Assembly (NCBI RefSeq): GCF_009649815.1
Contig: NZ_WJIC01000005.1
Coordinates: forward strand, 310,001-374,000
Length of the DNA: 64,000 bases
Source of the DNA: Nocardia sp. SYP-A9097
GTDB taxonomy: Bacteria > Actinomycetota > Actinomycetes > Mycobacteriales > Mycobacteriaceae
Direction of reading: 5' to 3'
The notes beneath the pieces were generated by a model, which had not been told where the DNA came from, ran no database searches, and was given only the letters and a program-made list of their open reading frames with translations. This document shows positions 47,025 to 56,779 of the stretch, piece after piece; positions within the stretch are counted from its first letter, which is position 1, and each line of letters starts with the position of its first letter. Made by a program: the position numbers and the translations under genes.

Positions 47025-47057
47025 ACGGGCCGTAGACCTTCGTGGTCCGCGGCCCGT
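47025..47057 (+). terminator. terminator after the pafA repeats
   Basis: ACGGGCCGTAGACC / GGTCCGCGGCCCGT forms a 14-bp stem with two imperfect pairs, a five-base loop and a following TTTCG. Confidence 0.65.
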
Positions 47058-47131
47058 TTCGTCGCGGTCCCTCGGACGCGCATGGCCGGGTCGTTCCACA
47101 CGGCGTGGGCGCGCACACTACTCTCTAACGG

Positions 47132-48124
47132 GTGGCGATATCCAAGGTCGAGCGGTTGATGAATCTGGTTATCGCGCTGCTGTCCACCCGCCAATTCCTG
47201 ACCGCCGAGCGGATTCGGGACTCGGTCGCGGGTTACGAGGAGTCGGCGAGCGACGAGGCCTTCAGCCGAATGTTCGAGCGCGACAAGAACGAGCTGCGCG
47301 ATCTGGGCATTCCCCTCGAAATCGGTCCGATCAGCCGGTACTCGGGCGCTGAGGGCTACCGCATCAATCGGGATGCCTACGAGCTACCCGATATCGATCT
47401 GACCAGCGCCGAAAGCGCCGCCGTCGCGGTCGCCGTACAGCTGTGGGAGTCGCCCGAACTGGCCGCTGCGGCCGAGGGCGGGCTGCTCAAGCTGCGCGCG
47501 GCGGGCATTCACGTCGAACCGGATCCGGGGGTGGCCTCGGTGCCCGCGGTTCCGGCGCGTACCCGCGGTTCGGAACCGGTACTCGGCAAACTGCTGGCCG
47601 CCATCGATGCGGGCCGTTCGGTGAAGTTCATGCACCGGCAATCGCATGGCGACCCGATCGAGCGGGATGTGCAGCCCTGGGGTGTGGTCACCCATCACGG
47701 CCGCTGGTATCTCGTCGGCTACGACAATGTGCGCAATGCGCAACGCACCTTCCGTGTGTCGCGGATCGGCGAGGCGGTCACCGAATACGGTCCCGCGAAC
47801 GCGGTGCACAAACCCGAGGATGTGGACCTGCGCGCGCTCGTCGCCGAGGTCACCGGTCAGGCCCCGATCGCGGGCTCGGCGACGGTGTGGGTGGCCGATG
47901 GCCGCGGTCAGGAGATCCGCCGGCTCGGCGCGACCATGGAGGAGCGCGAACTCGGCGGCCGTAAGGGTTCGATTGTGGAGGTGCCGATCCGCTCCCGCGA
48001 CTGGCTGGCCCGGCTCATCACCGGTCTCGGCGCCGATGCCCTGGTCCTCGCGCCGGAAGAACTGCGCGAGAACGTGATTGCCCGGCTCAAGTCGGTACTG
48101 GAACGGACGGAGGTCTCGGCATGA
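47132..48124 (+). CDS. pafB: WYL-domain regulator PafB
   Basis: A 330-residue regulator with an N-terminal winged helix (about 1-90, TAERIRDSVAGYEESASDEA, FERDKNELRDLGIPLE) and a WYL domain (about 150-250, QPWGVVTHHGRWYLVGYD). With PafC it forms a dimer that activates DNA-damage genes independently of LexA in mycobacteria. GTG 47132 opens the frame; its stop overlaps the pafC start by four bases. Confidence 0.96.
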   Translation: MAISKVERLMNLVIALLSTRQFLTAERIRDSVAGYEESASDEAFSRMFERDKNELRDLGIPLEIGPISRYSGAEGYRINRDAYELPDIDLTSAESAAVAVAVQLWESPELAAAAEGGLLKLRAAGIHVEPDPGVASVPAVPARTRGSEPVLGKLLAAIDAGRSVKFMHRQSHGDPIERDVQPWGVVTHHGRWYLVGYDNVRNAQRTFRVSRIGEAVTEYGPANAVHKPEDVDLRALVAEVTGQAPIAGSATVWVADGRGQEIRRLGATMEERELGGRKGSIVEVPIRSRDWLARLITGLGADALVLAPEELRENVIARLKSVLERTEVSA

Positions 48125-49293
48125 GCGACGGAGCAGACGGCGCGCGCGATACGGCAGGCAATGCCAATGACAGATCCGGTAGCGCGCGAACGGCTTCCGG
48201 CGCGGCACGCAAAGTTGCAGTGAGTGCCAATGACGGCGCCCGCGTCTCCACCGGCGCCCGCGACCGCCGCGCCAATGCCGCTGCCAGCAGCCGGCTTTCG
48301 GTGCGCCTGTCCCGGCTGCTGAATATGGTCCCGTACTTCCAGGCGAACCCGGGCATCGGCGCCGCCGAGGCCGCGGCGGAGCTCGGCGTCACCACCAAAC
48401 AGCTCATGAGCGATCTGAATCAGCTCTGGATGTGCGGACTTCCGGGTTACGGCCCGGGTGATCTCATCGACCTGTCGTTCTCCGAGGAGAGCATCGAGGT
48501 CACCTTCTCCGCCGGTATCGACCGCCCGCTGCGGCTGACCTCCCTCGAGGCGACCGCCCTGCTGGTGGCGCTGCGTTCCATCGCGGACCTGCCCGGCATG
48601 GTCGATCCCAGCGCCGCGCATTCGGCCATCGCCAAGATCGAATCCGCCATCTCCGGAAGGGAATTCGAGGCCCGCTCGGTGCCCGCTCCGGTGGAGGCCC
48701 CCTCGGTGGCCACGGTCCGCTCCGCGCTCGCCAACGCTCATGCCCTGCGCATGGTCTACTACTCGGCCAGCCGCGATGTGGTCTCTGAACGAACCGTCGA
48801 CCCGATTCGTATTGTCTTGGTGGACAACAACAGCTATCTGCAGGCCTGGTGCCGGGAGGCCGAGGGCGTCCGATTGTTCCGCCTCGACCGCATCGAGGTG
48901 GCCACCGAACTCGGCGAACCGGCCCGGCCGCCCGCCGAGGCCGCCGCCGACGAGACCTCGGCCCTGGACCTTTTCGTCGACGATCCGGCGGTTCCGTTGG
49001 CGCGCCTGCTGATTCACGCCGACTACCTGTGGGTCCTGGACCAGTACCCGATGCATCGGGTCGCGGCACACCCCGATGGCAATATCGAGGCCACCATGCG
49101 CTTCGCCACCCTGGACTGGATGGCCCGCCTGCTGCTCGGTTTCGGTTCCGGTGTCACCGTCCTCGGCCCGCCCGAGTTGGTGACAGCGGTGCGCGAGCGC
49201 TCCGGCACCGCCCTGGCCGCGTATTCGGCACTGGCCCAGGATAATTCGACCGAGTTCCACCTGACCGGGTTAGAGGAGGTCGGTCCCGCTTGA
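48121..49293 (+). CDS. pafC: WYL-domain regulator PafC
   Basis: The 390-residue partner of PafB, with helix-turn-helix (about 60-115, LSRLLNMVPYFQANPGIGAA, ELGVTTKQLMSDLNQLWMC) and a WYL-type domain (about 190-290). An unusual N-terminal extension of about 55 residues, rich in Ala, Gly, Ser and Asp, precedes the usual start; it is well supported by codon use and by the ATGA overlap with pafB. The stop overlaps the TTG start of the next gene. Confidence 0.94.
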   Translation: MSDGADGARDTAGNANDRSGSARTASGAARKVAVSANDGARVSTGARDRRANAAASSRLSVRLSRLLNMVPYFQANPGIGAAEAAAELGVTTKQLMSDLNQLWMCGLPGYGPGDLIDLSFSEESIEVTFSAGIDRPLRLTSLEATALLVALRSIADLPGMVDPSAAHSAIAKIESAISGREFEARSVPAPVEAPSVATVRSALANAHALRMVYYSASRDVVSERTVDPIRIVLVDNNSYLQAWCREAEGVRLFRLDRIEVATELGEPARPPAEAAADETSALDLFVDDPAVPLARLLIHADYLWVLDQYPMHRVAAHPDGNIEATMRFATLDWMARLLLGFGSGVTVLGPPELVTAVRERSGTALAAYSALAQDNSTEFHLTGLEEVGPA

Positions 49294-50336
49294 CCGTCCC
49301 GAAAACCACCCCGGCCCCGCGCGTCATGGTGCTGGGCGCGGGCAGTATCGGCATCTTCGTCGGCGGCGAACTCGCCGCCGCGGGCGCGGATGTCACCTTC
49401 ATCGGGCGGCCGCGCCTGCTCGACGAGATCGAGACCTCCGGAATCCGGCTCACCGATCTGGACGGCCGGGACGAGCGCGTAGAGCCGGATACCTTCCGCA
49501 CCGCCACCGATCCGGCCGAGGCATCCGATGCCGATCTGGTGCTCATCACGGTGAAATCCGCCGATACCGAGAAGGCCGCGCGTGAGCTGTCCGGCCTGGT
49601 CAAGCCCGGTACGGTGGTGATCAGCCTGCAGAACGGCATCGGCAATGACGCCGTCATCCGCGATGTGCTGCCCGGCTGCGTGGTCCTGGCCGGCATGGTC
49701 ATGTTCAATGTCGTGCACCGCGAGAACGGCCGCTTTCACCGCGGCACCGCGGGCGGGGTCGCCATTGCCGATGATGCTGTGCTGAACCGTTTCGCGCCCG
49801 TTCTGCACAAATCCGGTCTCGGTGTGAAGCGGTATGCGGATCTGCTGCCCGTGCAGTGGGCCAAACTGCTGCTGAATCTGAACAATCCCATCAACGCGCT
49901 GTCCGGCCGGCCACTGCGCGAGGAGTTGGGCACCCGGGACTATCGCCGCTGTCTGGCGCTGACCCAGCAGGAGGCGCTGGCGGCGATGGCCCGCGCGCGT
50001 ATCCGACCTGCCCGACTCACCCCGCTGCCGCCCGAGGTCATGGCACGCCTGCTGACCGTCCCGGATGGCATGTTCCAGCGGGTTGCCGGGCGCGTGCTGG
50101 CCATCGATCCGATGGCGCGCTCCTCCATGGCCGACGATCTGGCGGCGGGTCGCAAAACCGAAATCGCTTGGCTCTGTGGTGAAATCGTGAGCCTTGGAGC
50201 CATGGTCGGCTTGCCCACACCGGTCAATGCGCGCCTTATCGAGTTGATAACGGCCGCGGAGAACGGTGACCGACGCACCTGGTCCGGGCCGGAGTTGCTG
50301 GCGGAACTGGCCGCCGTGGCCGACTCGGAGTCTTGA
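49290..50336 (+). CDS. ketopantoate-reductase-like (ApbA/PanE) oxidoreductase
   Basis: A 348-residue NAD(P)-dependent reductase: Rossmann motif VMVLGAGSIGIFVGGELAAA at the N-terminus, VKSADTEKAA, and the catalytic Lys region PVQWAKLLLNLNNPINAL typical of 2-dehydropantoate 2-reductases. The true substrate may be pantoate or another 2-keto acid. A TTG start at 49290 overlaps the pafC stop, with GAGGAGGT nine bases upstream. It is inserted between pafC and tatA, which are adjacent in M. tuberculosis. Confidence 0.88.
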   Translation: MTVPKTTPAPRVMVLGAGSIGIFVGGELAAAGADVTFIGRPRLLDEIETSGIRLTDLDGRDERVEPDTFRTATDPAEASDADLVLITVKSADTEKAARELSGLVKPGTVVISLQNGIGNDAVIRDVLPGCVVLAGMVMFNVVHRENGRFHRGTAGGVAIADDAVLNRFAPVLHKSGLGVKRYADLLPVQWAKLLLNLNNPINALSGRPLREELGTRDYRRCLALTQQEALAAMARARIRPARLTPLPPEVMARLLTVPDGMFQRVAGRVLAIDPMARSSMADDLAAGRKTEIAWLCGEIVSLGAMVGLPTPVNARLIELITAAENGDRRTWSGPELLAELAAVADSES

Positions 50337-50403
50337 CGAAAAACCCGGGCGTATGCATGTCCGGTAGCATCTGAAACACCACAGTCTTTGGAGGTTGGAA
50401 ATT

Positions 50404-50673
50404 ATGGGCAGCATCAGCCCGTGGCATTTGCTGATCGTCGCACTGGTCTTCCTGCTGTTCTTCGGTTCGAAGCGGATGCCCGACGCGGCCCGCAGCCTGG
50501 GCCGCTCCATGCGGATCTTCAAGAGCGAAGTCAGCCAGATGCAGACCGAGGCCAACAAGCCAGGCGAGACCGCCCCCGAGGCGGCCGCCCCGCAGCAGCT
50601 CCCCGCCGCGCAGCCGGTAGTTCAGCAGCCTGCCGCCGCGCAGCCCGTGAACGTCGAGAAGCCCCAGGTCTGA
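50404..50673 (+). CDS. tatA: twin-arginine translocase subunit TatA
   Basis: An 89-residue Tat pore subunit: one N-terminal membrane helix (SPWHLLIVALVFLLFFGSKR), the conserved FGSKRMPDAARSLGRSMRIF amphipathic helix, then a Pro/Ala/Gln-rich tail. It oligomerises to carry folded proteins across the membrane. ATG 50404 is preceded by TTGGAGG. tatC follows 94 bases downstream. Confidence 0.97.
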   Translation: MGSISPWHLLIVALVFLLFFGSKRMPDAARSLGRSMRIFKSEVSQMQTEANKPGETAPEAAAPQQLPAAQPVVQQPAAAQPVNVEKPQV

Positions 50674-50767
50674 CACCAACCGACACCGGGGTTGAGCCGA
50701 CGCTCACCCCGGGTCAAGCGTTGTCCAGGTTCGGGGCGTTCACTCGCAGCGAGGCAGTCACACACAC

Positions 50768-51742
50768 ATGCGCATTCCGTTCGATCCGCGCCGCAGTAAG
50801 CGCCGGACCAATCCCGAGGGCACCATGTCCCTCGTCGAGCATCTGGCGGAACTCCGCTATCGCCTGCTCGTCGCGCTGGCGGCCATTTCGGTCACCACGC
50901 TGCTCGGGTTCTTCTGGTACTCGCATTCGTTCCTCGGTATCGAGAGCCTCGGCGATGTCCTGACCGGCCCGTACTGTGAACTTCCCGCCTCCTCGCGCGC
51001 CAATCTGAGCCCGGATGGCGCCTGCCGGCTGTTGGCGACCGCGCCGTTCGAACAGTTCATGCTGCGCCTGCAGGTCGGCGCGACCGCGGGTGTGGTCATG
51101 GCCAGCCCGATCTGGCTGTATCAGCTGTGGGCGTTCGTCACGCCTGGTCTGTACTCGAAGGAACGCAAGTACGCGGTCTCCTTCGTCACCGCGGGTGCGA
51201 CCCTGTTCATCGCCGGCGCGGTGCTGGCGTACTGGATTGTGGCGCATGCGTTGAGCTTCCTGCTCACCATCGGCAACAACACCCAGATCACCGCGTTGAG
51301 CGGTTCGCTGTACTTCGGGTTCATCATCAAACTGCTGATCATCTTCGGCGTGAGCTTCGAAACACCGCTGCTGATCGTGGGATTGAACTTCCTGGGCGTG
51401 CTCACCTATGAGCGGCTCACCAAGTGGCGGCGCGGGTTGATCTTCGGCCTGTTCGTCTTCGCGGCCATCGTGACCCCGCAGGATCCGTTCTCCATGCTGG
51501 CGCTGGCGCTCGCGCTGACCGTGCTGTTCGAGATCGCGGTGCAAATCGCGCGCATCAACGACCGGCGCAAGGCCCGCAATGCCGAGAGCTGGGACAACCT
51601 CTCCGATGACGAAGCCTCACCCCTGTCCGACAGCGGCGACGGCATCGGCGATGTGACCCCGGTCGAGACTCCCGAACCGGTCCCCGCGGCCGCGCTGGAG
51701 AAAACAACGCGAAGCGTGTCGGATTACTCCGATACCCTCTGA
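50768..51742 (+). CDS. tatC: twin-arginine translocase subunit TatC
   Basis: A 324-residue receptor for twin-arginine signal peptides with six membrane helices (about residues 25-255). Conserved segments: [17 protein letters not shown] at the N-terminus, [37 protein letters not shown] and [20 protein letters not shown]. The last 65 residues are acidic and probably cytosolic. It ends two bases before helY. Confidence 0.97.
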   Translation: MRIPFDPRRSKRRTNPEGTMSLVEHLAELRYRLLVALAAISVTTLLGFFWYSHSFLGIESLGDVLTGPYCELPASSRANLSPDGACRLLATAPFEQFMLRLQVGATAGVVMASPIWLYQLWAFVTPGLYSKERKYAVSFVTAGATLFIAGAVLAYWIVAHALSFLLTIGNNTQITALSGSLYFGFIIKLLIIFGVSFETPLLIVGLNFLGVLTYERLTKWRRGLIFGLFVFAAIVTPQDPFSMLALALALTVLFEIAVQIARINDRRKARNAESWDNLSDDEASPLSDSGDGIGDVTPVETPEPVPAAALEKTTRSVSDYSDTL

Positions 51743-51744
51743 CG

Positions 51745-54441
51745 GTGACATCAAGGTCGCTTACTGGCGAACTGGCGGCATTCGCCGAAGAGCTGAAATT
51801 CGAGCTGGACCCGTTCCAGCGGCAGTCGTGTGAGGCGCTCGAGGGCGGGCACAGTGTGCTCGTCTGCGCGCCCACCGGCGCGGGCAAGACCGTGGTCGGT
51901 GAATTCGCGGTCCACCTCGCGCTGGCCTCGGGCGGCAAATGCTTCTATACGACACCCATCAAGGCGCTGTCGAACCAGAAGTTCGCCGACCTCACCGCGC
52001 GCTACGGCAGGGAATCGGTGGGTCTGCTCACCGGTGACCAGTCCATCAATCCGCACGCCCCCGTCGTGGTCATGACCACCGAGGTGCTGCGCAATATGCT
52101 CTATGCGAGTTCTGATGCGCTGCGAGGGCTCTCGTATGTGGTGATGGACGAGGTGCATTACCTGGCCGACCGGTTCCGCGGTGCGGTGTGGGAAGAGGTC
52201 ATTCTGCACCTTTCGCCCGAGGTGCGCCTGGCGTGCCTGTCCGCCACGGTCAGCAATGCCGAGGAGTTCGGCGGGTGGATGGGGACCGTGCGCGGTGATA
52301 CCGCCGTCGTCGTGGATGAGACGCGCCCGGTGCCGCTGTGGCAGCACGTCATGGTGGGCCGGCGCATGTTCGACCTCTTCGACACCAAGTCCAGTGATCA
52401 GAAGATTCTGGTCGACGAGGACCTCGTTCGGTTCATCAAACAGCGCGAAGCCGCTGACCGGATGGACAATTTCGGTGTGCCCGGCGGGCGCGGGCGCGGC
52501 GGACCGCGCCGGTTCTTCCGGCCCGTACCGCGGCCCGATGTCATCGCCAAACTCGATGACGAGGGGCTGCTGCCCGCCATCACGTTCATCTTCAGCCGCG
52601 CGGGATGCGATGGGGCGCTTGCCCAATGCGTGCGCTCGCGGCTCGATCTCGCCCGTGAGGAGGATCGCGCGGAGGTCGACGCGATTATAGAGAAGCACAC
52701 CGGCGATCTGCCGCGCGGCGATCTCGAGGTGCTTGGGTACTGGGAGTGGCGCGAAGGACTGCATCGCGGGTTCGCGGCGCATCACGCGGGCATGCTGCCC
52801 GCCTTCCGGCACACCGTCGAGGAGCTGTTCGTGCGCGGCCTGGTGCGGGCCGTATTCGCCACGGAGACACTGGCTCTGGGCATCAATATGCCCGCGCGCA
52901 CGGTCGTGCTCGAACGCCTGATGAAGTTCAATGGCGAGACCCACGCGGAGTTGACGCCGGGGGAGTACACCCAGCTCACCGGTCGTGCCGGGCGGCGCGG
53001 TATCGATGTCGAGGGCCACGCGGTGGTCATGTGGCATCCGGATGTGGATACCAGTGCGGTGGCCGGATTGGCTTCCACGCGAACCTATCCGCTCAAGAGT
53101 TCGTTCCGGCCCGGCTACAACATGTCCATCAATCTGGTGGATCGGATGGGCGCGGAGAGTTCGCGGGCACTGCTCGAACGATCCTTCGCGCAGTTCCAGG
53201 CCGACCGGTCGGTCGTGGGGTTGGTGCGCGGCATCGACAAGAACGACTCCCAGATGCGCAAACTGCGCTCACAGCTCGGCGATGACGATTTCCTCGAGTA
53301 CATCGAACTGCGCGACCGCATTCGGTCCCGGGAGCGTCAGATCGAGAATCAGGGCCGCACCGATCGGCGCACGGCCGCGGCCTCGGCACTGGCGGGGCTG
53401 CGGCGCGGTGATGTGGTCGCGATTCCGGCCGGGCGTCGCCAGGGACTCGCGGTGATTCTGGAACCCGATGCGACACCGGGTGATCCGCGCCCACTGGTGC
53501 TCACCGAGGACAAATGGGCCGGCCGGGTCTCGGCCGCCGACTTCCCCACCCCCGCACAATCATTGGGCCACCTGCGCCTGCCCCGGCATGTGGATCACCG
53601 CACCGCGCGAGTACGCCGCGATCTCGCATCGGCACTGCGCAGTACCGGCATCGTGGTGCCCGGGCGCGGTCGCACTGGTAAGAAGTCCCGGGCCGCCGAC
53701 GATCACGAATTGCAGGCGCTGCGCCGGGCACTGCGCAACCATCCGGCACACTCGCGGCCGGATCGGGAACAGTTGGCGCGCATAGGCGAACGCTACAACC
53801 GCATCGCGCGGGAGAACGAGTCCATGCGCCAGCAGGTGGCGGCCACCACCAACTCGCTGGCCCGCACCTTCGACCGGATTCTGGCGCTGCTCGCCGAACG
53901 CGGGTACGTCGAGGACGGTGAGGTCACCGCCGACGGCCGGCGACTCGCCCGCATCTACGCCGAGGCCGATCTGGTGGTCGCCGAATGTTTGCGGCAGGGT
54001 CTGTGGCGCGGCCTCGGTCCGGCCGAATTGGCGGCCGTGGTATCGATCCTGGTCTTCGAATCCCGCCAGGAGGGTGGATATCTCGGCGCTTCGGGCCCGA
54101 CCGCGCCGATTCGCCGGGCCGTGGATGCCACCATCGCGGTGTGGTCGCAACTGCGGACCGACGAGGCCCGGCATCGGCTCTCGCCCACCCGCGAACCCGA
54201 TCTCGGTTTCGTCACCGGTATCCACTCCTGGGCGCGCGGTGACGATCTCGCTGATGCGCTGCTCACCAGTGGCGATCGCGGAAACCCGCTCTCCGCGGGC
54301 GATTTCGTGCGCTGGTGCCGTCAGGTCATCGACATGCTGGACCAGATTCACAACACCGCCGACGATGTGGAGGTCGCGGCCACAGCATCCAAGGCGGTCA
54401 AGGCTATTCGGCGGGGTGTCGTCGCAGTGGACGCCGCGTAG
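51745..54441 (+). CDS. helY: Ski2/Dob10-like DEAH-box helicase HelY
   Basis: An 898-residue RNA/DNA helicase. Motifs in order: Walker A CAPTGAGKTVVGEFAV, motif Ib TTEVLRNMLYAS, DEVH in VVMDEVHYLADRFRG, motif III LSATVSNAEEFGGW, motif V TETLALGINMPARTVV and motif VI QLTGRAGRRGID. A C-terminal DSHCT domain covers about 700-890. GTG 51745 follows tatC directly, so it closes the paf-tat operon. Its cellular role in actinobacteria is poorly known. Confidence 0.95.
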   Translation: MTSRSLTGELAAFAEELKFELDPFQRQSCEALEGGHSVLVCAPTGAGKTVVGEFAVHLALASGGKCFYTTPIKALSNQKFADLTARYGRESVGLLTGDQSINPHAPVVVMTTEVLRNMLYASSDALRGLSYVVMDEVHYLADRFRGAVWEEVILHLSPEVRLACLSATVSNAEEFGGWMGTVRGDTAVVVDETRPVPLWQHVMVGRRMFDLFDTKSSDQKILVDEDLVRFIKQREAADRMDNFGVPGGRGRGGPRRFFRPVPRPDVIAKLDDEGLLPAITFIFSRAGCDGALAQCVRSRLDLAREEDRAEVDAIIEKHTGDLPRGDLEVLGYWEWREGLHRGFAAHHAGMLPAFRHTVEELFVRGLVRAVFATETLALGINMPARTVVLERLMKFNGETHAELTPGEYTQLTGRAGRRGIDVEGHAVVMWHPDVDTSAVAGLASTRTYPLKSSFRPGYNMSINLVDRMGAESSRALLERSFAQFQADRSVVGLVRGIDKNDSQMRKLRSQLGDDDFLEYIELRDRIRSRERQIENQGRTDRRTAAASALAGLRRGDVVAIPAGRRQGLAVILEPDATPGDPRPLVLTEDKWAGRVSAADFPTPAQSLGHLRLPRHVDHRTARVRRDLASALRSTGIVVPGRGRTGKKSRAADDHELQALRRALRNHPAHSRPDREQLARIGERYNRIARENESMRQQVAATTNSLARTFDRILALLAERGYVEDGEVTADGRRLARIYAEADLVVAECLRQGLWRGLGPAELAAVVSILVFESRQEGGYLGASGPTAPIRRAVDATIAVWSQLRTDEARHRLSPTREPDLGFVTGIHSWARGDDLADALLTSGDRGNPLSAGDFVRWCRQVIDMLDQIHNTADDVEVAATASKAVKAIRRGVVAVDAA

Positions 54442-54555
54442 CGAATCGGTCTGTGCTTTGATTCTTCAAGACGTACCGACCGCGGTGGGTTCACGAGCGT
54501 GTTCCCGCTCGGGGGGCTAGCGTGTGTACATCGGATTGCGAGTGGAGGCAAGCAA

Positions 54556-55257
54556 ATGAGCGGCCCGTACGGACCGAACGACGCCCCAGGCACTGGGGAG
54601 GGACGCAACGATCCGACGCAGCAGTGGGGCGGTCAGCCGCCGCAGCCCGGCGCCGGACCGACTCAGAACTGGGGTGGGCAGCAGCCGGCGCAGCCGACCA
54701 CGAATTGGGGTGACCAGCAGCAGCCGTGGGCGCAGAGTCAGCCGCAGCAGCCGCAGCCCGGTCAACCGTGGGGACAGAGTCAGCCGCAGTGGCCGCAGCA
54801 GGGTCAGCCCGCCACCGGCGGGCAGGAGTGGGGTCAGCAGCCGCAGCCCGGGCAGCAGGCGTGGGCGGGGAGTCAGCCGCAGTGGCCGCAGCAGGGTCAG
54901 CCGGGTCAGCCCGGTGGTCAGCAGTGGCCACAGCCGCAGGCCCCGAAGAAGAAGACCGGCCTGATCATCGGCATTGTGGCGGCGGTCGTGGTCGTGCTCG
55001 GTGCGGTCATCGGCGGTGTCGTGGTGCTGACCGCCAAGGATCAGCTCGACAACAAGGCCGTTGCCACCGGTGTGCAGAAGGTGCTCAAGGATTCCTACGG
55101 CATCGAGGATGTCCAGGATGTGAGCTGCCCGTCCGGCCAGAAGGTCGAGGTGGACAAGACTTTCGACTGCACCCTCAAGGTGGGTGGTGAAGCCAAGAAG
55201 GTCACCATCAAGGTCACCAAGGATGACGGCACTTACGAGGTCGGTCGTCCCAGCTGA
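54556..55257 (+). CDS. DUF4333 membrane protein with Gln/Pro-rich N-terminus
   Basis: A 233-residue single-pass protein, positional counterpart of M. tuberculosis Rv2091c. The cytoplasmic part (1-135) is a low-complexity chain of GQSQPQWPQQGQP-like repeats. One membrane helix follows (LIIGIVAAVVVVLGAVIGG), then an external DUF4333 domain with two cysteines (DVSCPSGQKVEVDKTFDC). ATG 54556 has GTGGAGG upstream. Function unknown; the repeats invite protein-protein contact. Confidence 0.9.
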   Translation: MSGPYGPNDAPGTGEGRNDPTQQWGGQPPQPGAGPTQNWGGQQPAQPTTNWGDQQQPWAQSQPQQPQPGQPWGQSQPQWPQQGQPATGGQEWGQQPQPGQQAWAGSQPQWPQQGQPGQPGGQQWPQPQAPKKKTGLIIGIVAAVVVVLGAVIGGVVVLTAKDQLDNKAVATGVQKVLKDSYGIEDVQDVSCPSGQKVEVDKTFDCTLKVGGEAKKVTIKVTKDDGTYEVGRPS

Positions 55258-55294
55258 TCGACTGAAAAGTTGATCTCCTGAAACACTGTGCGAG

Positions 55295-55322
55295 CCCGGA
55301 GCGATCAAGTAATCGCCCCGGG
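55295..55322 (+). terminator. terminator after the DUF4333 gene
   Basis: CCCGGaGCGAT / ATCGCcCCGGG, ten pairs plus one mismatch around a six-base loop, followed by TTTCG. Confidence 0.65.
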
Positions 55323-55404
55323 TTTCGTCGTCTCCGAGGGTGATGCCGCCGGTTTGCCCGGAGTACAGTGGCCGGAAAATCTTGAAGTAGATAGGAGTTG
55401 GGGG

Positions 55405-55809
55405 GTGCTGATGAATATCGCTATCCGAAAAGCTGGTTGGAGCGTCACCGCCATCGCCGCGCTGGCCGCGGCCTTCGCCCCGTCGGTCGTGGTGCACGCC
55501 GCGGGACCCGATCCGGTCGTCTACGACTGCACCCGGACCGCGGACAAGGCTGTGCAGCGTCCGTCGAATATGCTGCTGGCCTGCGGCGACGGCGGTCTCT
55601 GGGTGAAGGACATCACCTGGACCAGCTGGGGTCCCGATACCGCCGAGGGCGAGGGCACCCAATCGCGCCGGGTCTGCGTTCCCAATTGTGCCGCCGGTGG
55701 GGTCGCCACCGCGCCGACGCACATTACGCTCCGCGATATCGAGGACAATCGATTCCGGCAGGCCCTGATCTCGGACCTGAATGGCAAGCCGGAGACCTGG
55801 CCGCTCTGA
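55405..55809 (+). CDS. small secreted protein (hypothetical)
   Basis: A 134-residue protein with a signal peptide (IRKAGWSVTAIAALAAAFAP, cut near VHA-AG) and a mature domain with two cysteine pairs (YDCTRTADKAVQRPSNMLLAC and VCVPNC). The mature part is common in actinobacterial exported proteins of unknown role. GTG 55405 is favoured since AGGAG lies seven bases upstream; ATG 55411 is the alternative. It is convergent with the exonuclease gene. Confidence 0.82.
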   Translation: MLMNIAIRKAGWSVTAIAALAAAFAPSVVVHAAGPDPVVYDCTRTADKAVQRPSNMLLACGDGGLWVKDITWTSWGPDTAEGEGTQSRRVCVPNCAAGGVATAPTHITLRDIEDNRFRQALISDLNGKPETWPL

Positions 55810-55810
55810 A

Positions 55811-56779
55811 TCAGCGTTTGGCCATGGCGGTGAGCAGCCGCTTGACCGGGCTCTCGGCGTTGTAGGCGACAGCCAGCTCCGCGAGCCGGTTCGAATTCTC
55901 GGGCTCGCCGGGGAGTAGGTCGGGGCGCGAGAACTCGACCGTGGCGTCTTGCACAACCCGCACGACGGGACCGGCCACCTTCAAATAGTCTTCCGCGGCA
56001 ATGAGTTTGGCGCGCACACCCTTGGCGAGATCCGAGGCCGGATCGGTGGCGGCGGCACGCAGCGCGTCCAGGGATCCGAATTTGGTGATGAGCTGGGCGG
56101 CGGATTTATCGCCGATACCCGCGACGCCGGGCAGACCATCGGAGGCGTCGCCGCGCAGGGCCGCCATATCGGCGTAGGCCGGGCCCGCATTCTCCAGTGG
56201 CACACCGTATTTCGTGGATACCTCGGCGGGGCCCCAGAGTTCGGCCTTGGCCAGGCCGCGGCCAACGTAGAACACCCGCACCGGCGGGACGGGAGTGTCG
56301 CGCACCAATTGCAGTAGATCGCGGTCGCCACTGACCACGATCACCTCGCTGTCGCGCTCGCGAGTGGCGAGGGTGCCGATCACATCGTCGGCTTCCAGGC
56401 CCTCCGCGCCAGCCGTCGCGATGCCCGCCGCTTCCAGGACTTCCATGATCATGTCGACCTGTGGGGTCAGCGTGTCCGGAACCTCTTCCGCCACAGCGTT
56501 TATCGCCTCGGCGGGCTGCTCCTCGGCGACCCGGTGCGCCTTGTACGAGGGAATCAGATCGACCCGGAACTTGGGCCGCCAATCCAGGTCCAGGCACACC
56601 ACCAGGCGGCTCGGGGAGTGCTGCTTGGTGAGCGCCGCGACCATATCGGTGAACCCGCGCACCGCATTGACCGGCCGCCCGTCGGGTGCGGTGATCTTCT
56701 CGGGAATCGCGTAGAAGGCGCGGAACCAGAGACTGGCGCCGTCGAGCAGCAGCAGGGGACCGGTGGCGGGTTCGCTCAT
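55811..56779 (-). CDS. 5'-3' exonuclease (PolA N-terminal-like, flap nuclease)
   Basis: A 322-residue FEN-family nuclease, counterpart of M. tuberculosis Rv2090. The metal-binding acidic residues are visible in [30 protein letters not shown] and [13 protein letters not shown] helix-hairpin-helix follows ([18 protein letters not shown]). It is a stand-alone version of the exonuclease domain of DNA polymerase I and probably removes flaps or RNA primers. ATG 56779 ([13 protein letters not shown]) was chosen. Confidence 0.92.
   Translation of the reverse strand: MSEPATGPLLLLDGASLWFRAFYAIPEKITAPDGRPVNAVRGFTDMVAALTKQHSPSRLVVCLDLDWRPKFRVDLIPSYKAHRVAEEQPAEAINAVAEEVPDTLTPQVDMIMEVLEAAGIATAGAEGLEADDVIGTLATRERDSEVIVVSGDRDLLQLVRDTPVPPVRVFYVGRGLAKAELWGPAEVSTKYGVPLENAGPAYADMAALRGDASDGLPGVAGIGDKSAAQLITKFGSLDALRAAATDPASDLAKGVRAKLIAAEDYLKVAGPVVRVVQDATVEFSRPDLLPGEPENSNRLAELAVAYNAESPVKRLLTAMAKR

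Noticed and set aside
45449..47194. 581-codon minus-strand frame
   Set aside because: It is antisense to pafA and its repeats. The repeated peptide inside it only mirrors the DNA duplication.
54517..55956. 479-codon minus-strand frame rich in Leu/Arg/Pro
   Set aside because: It is antisense to the Gln/Pro repeats of the DUF4333 gene and has no domain.
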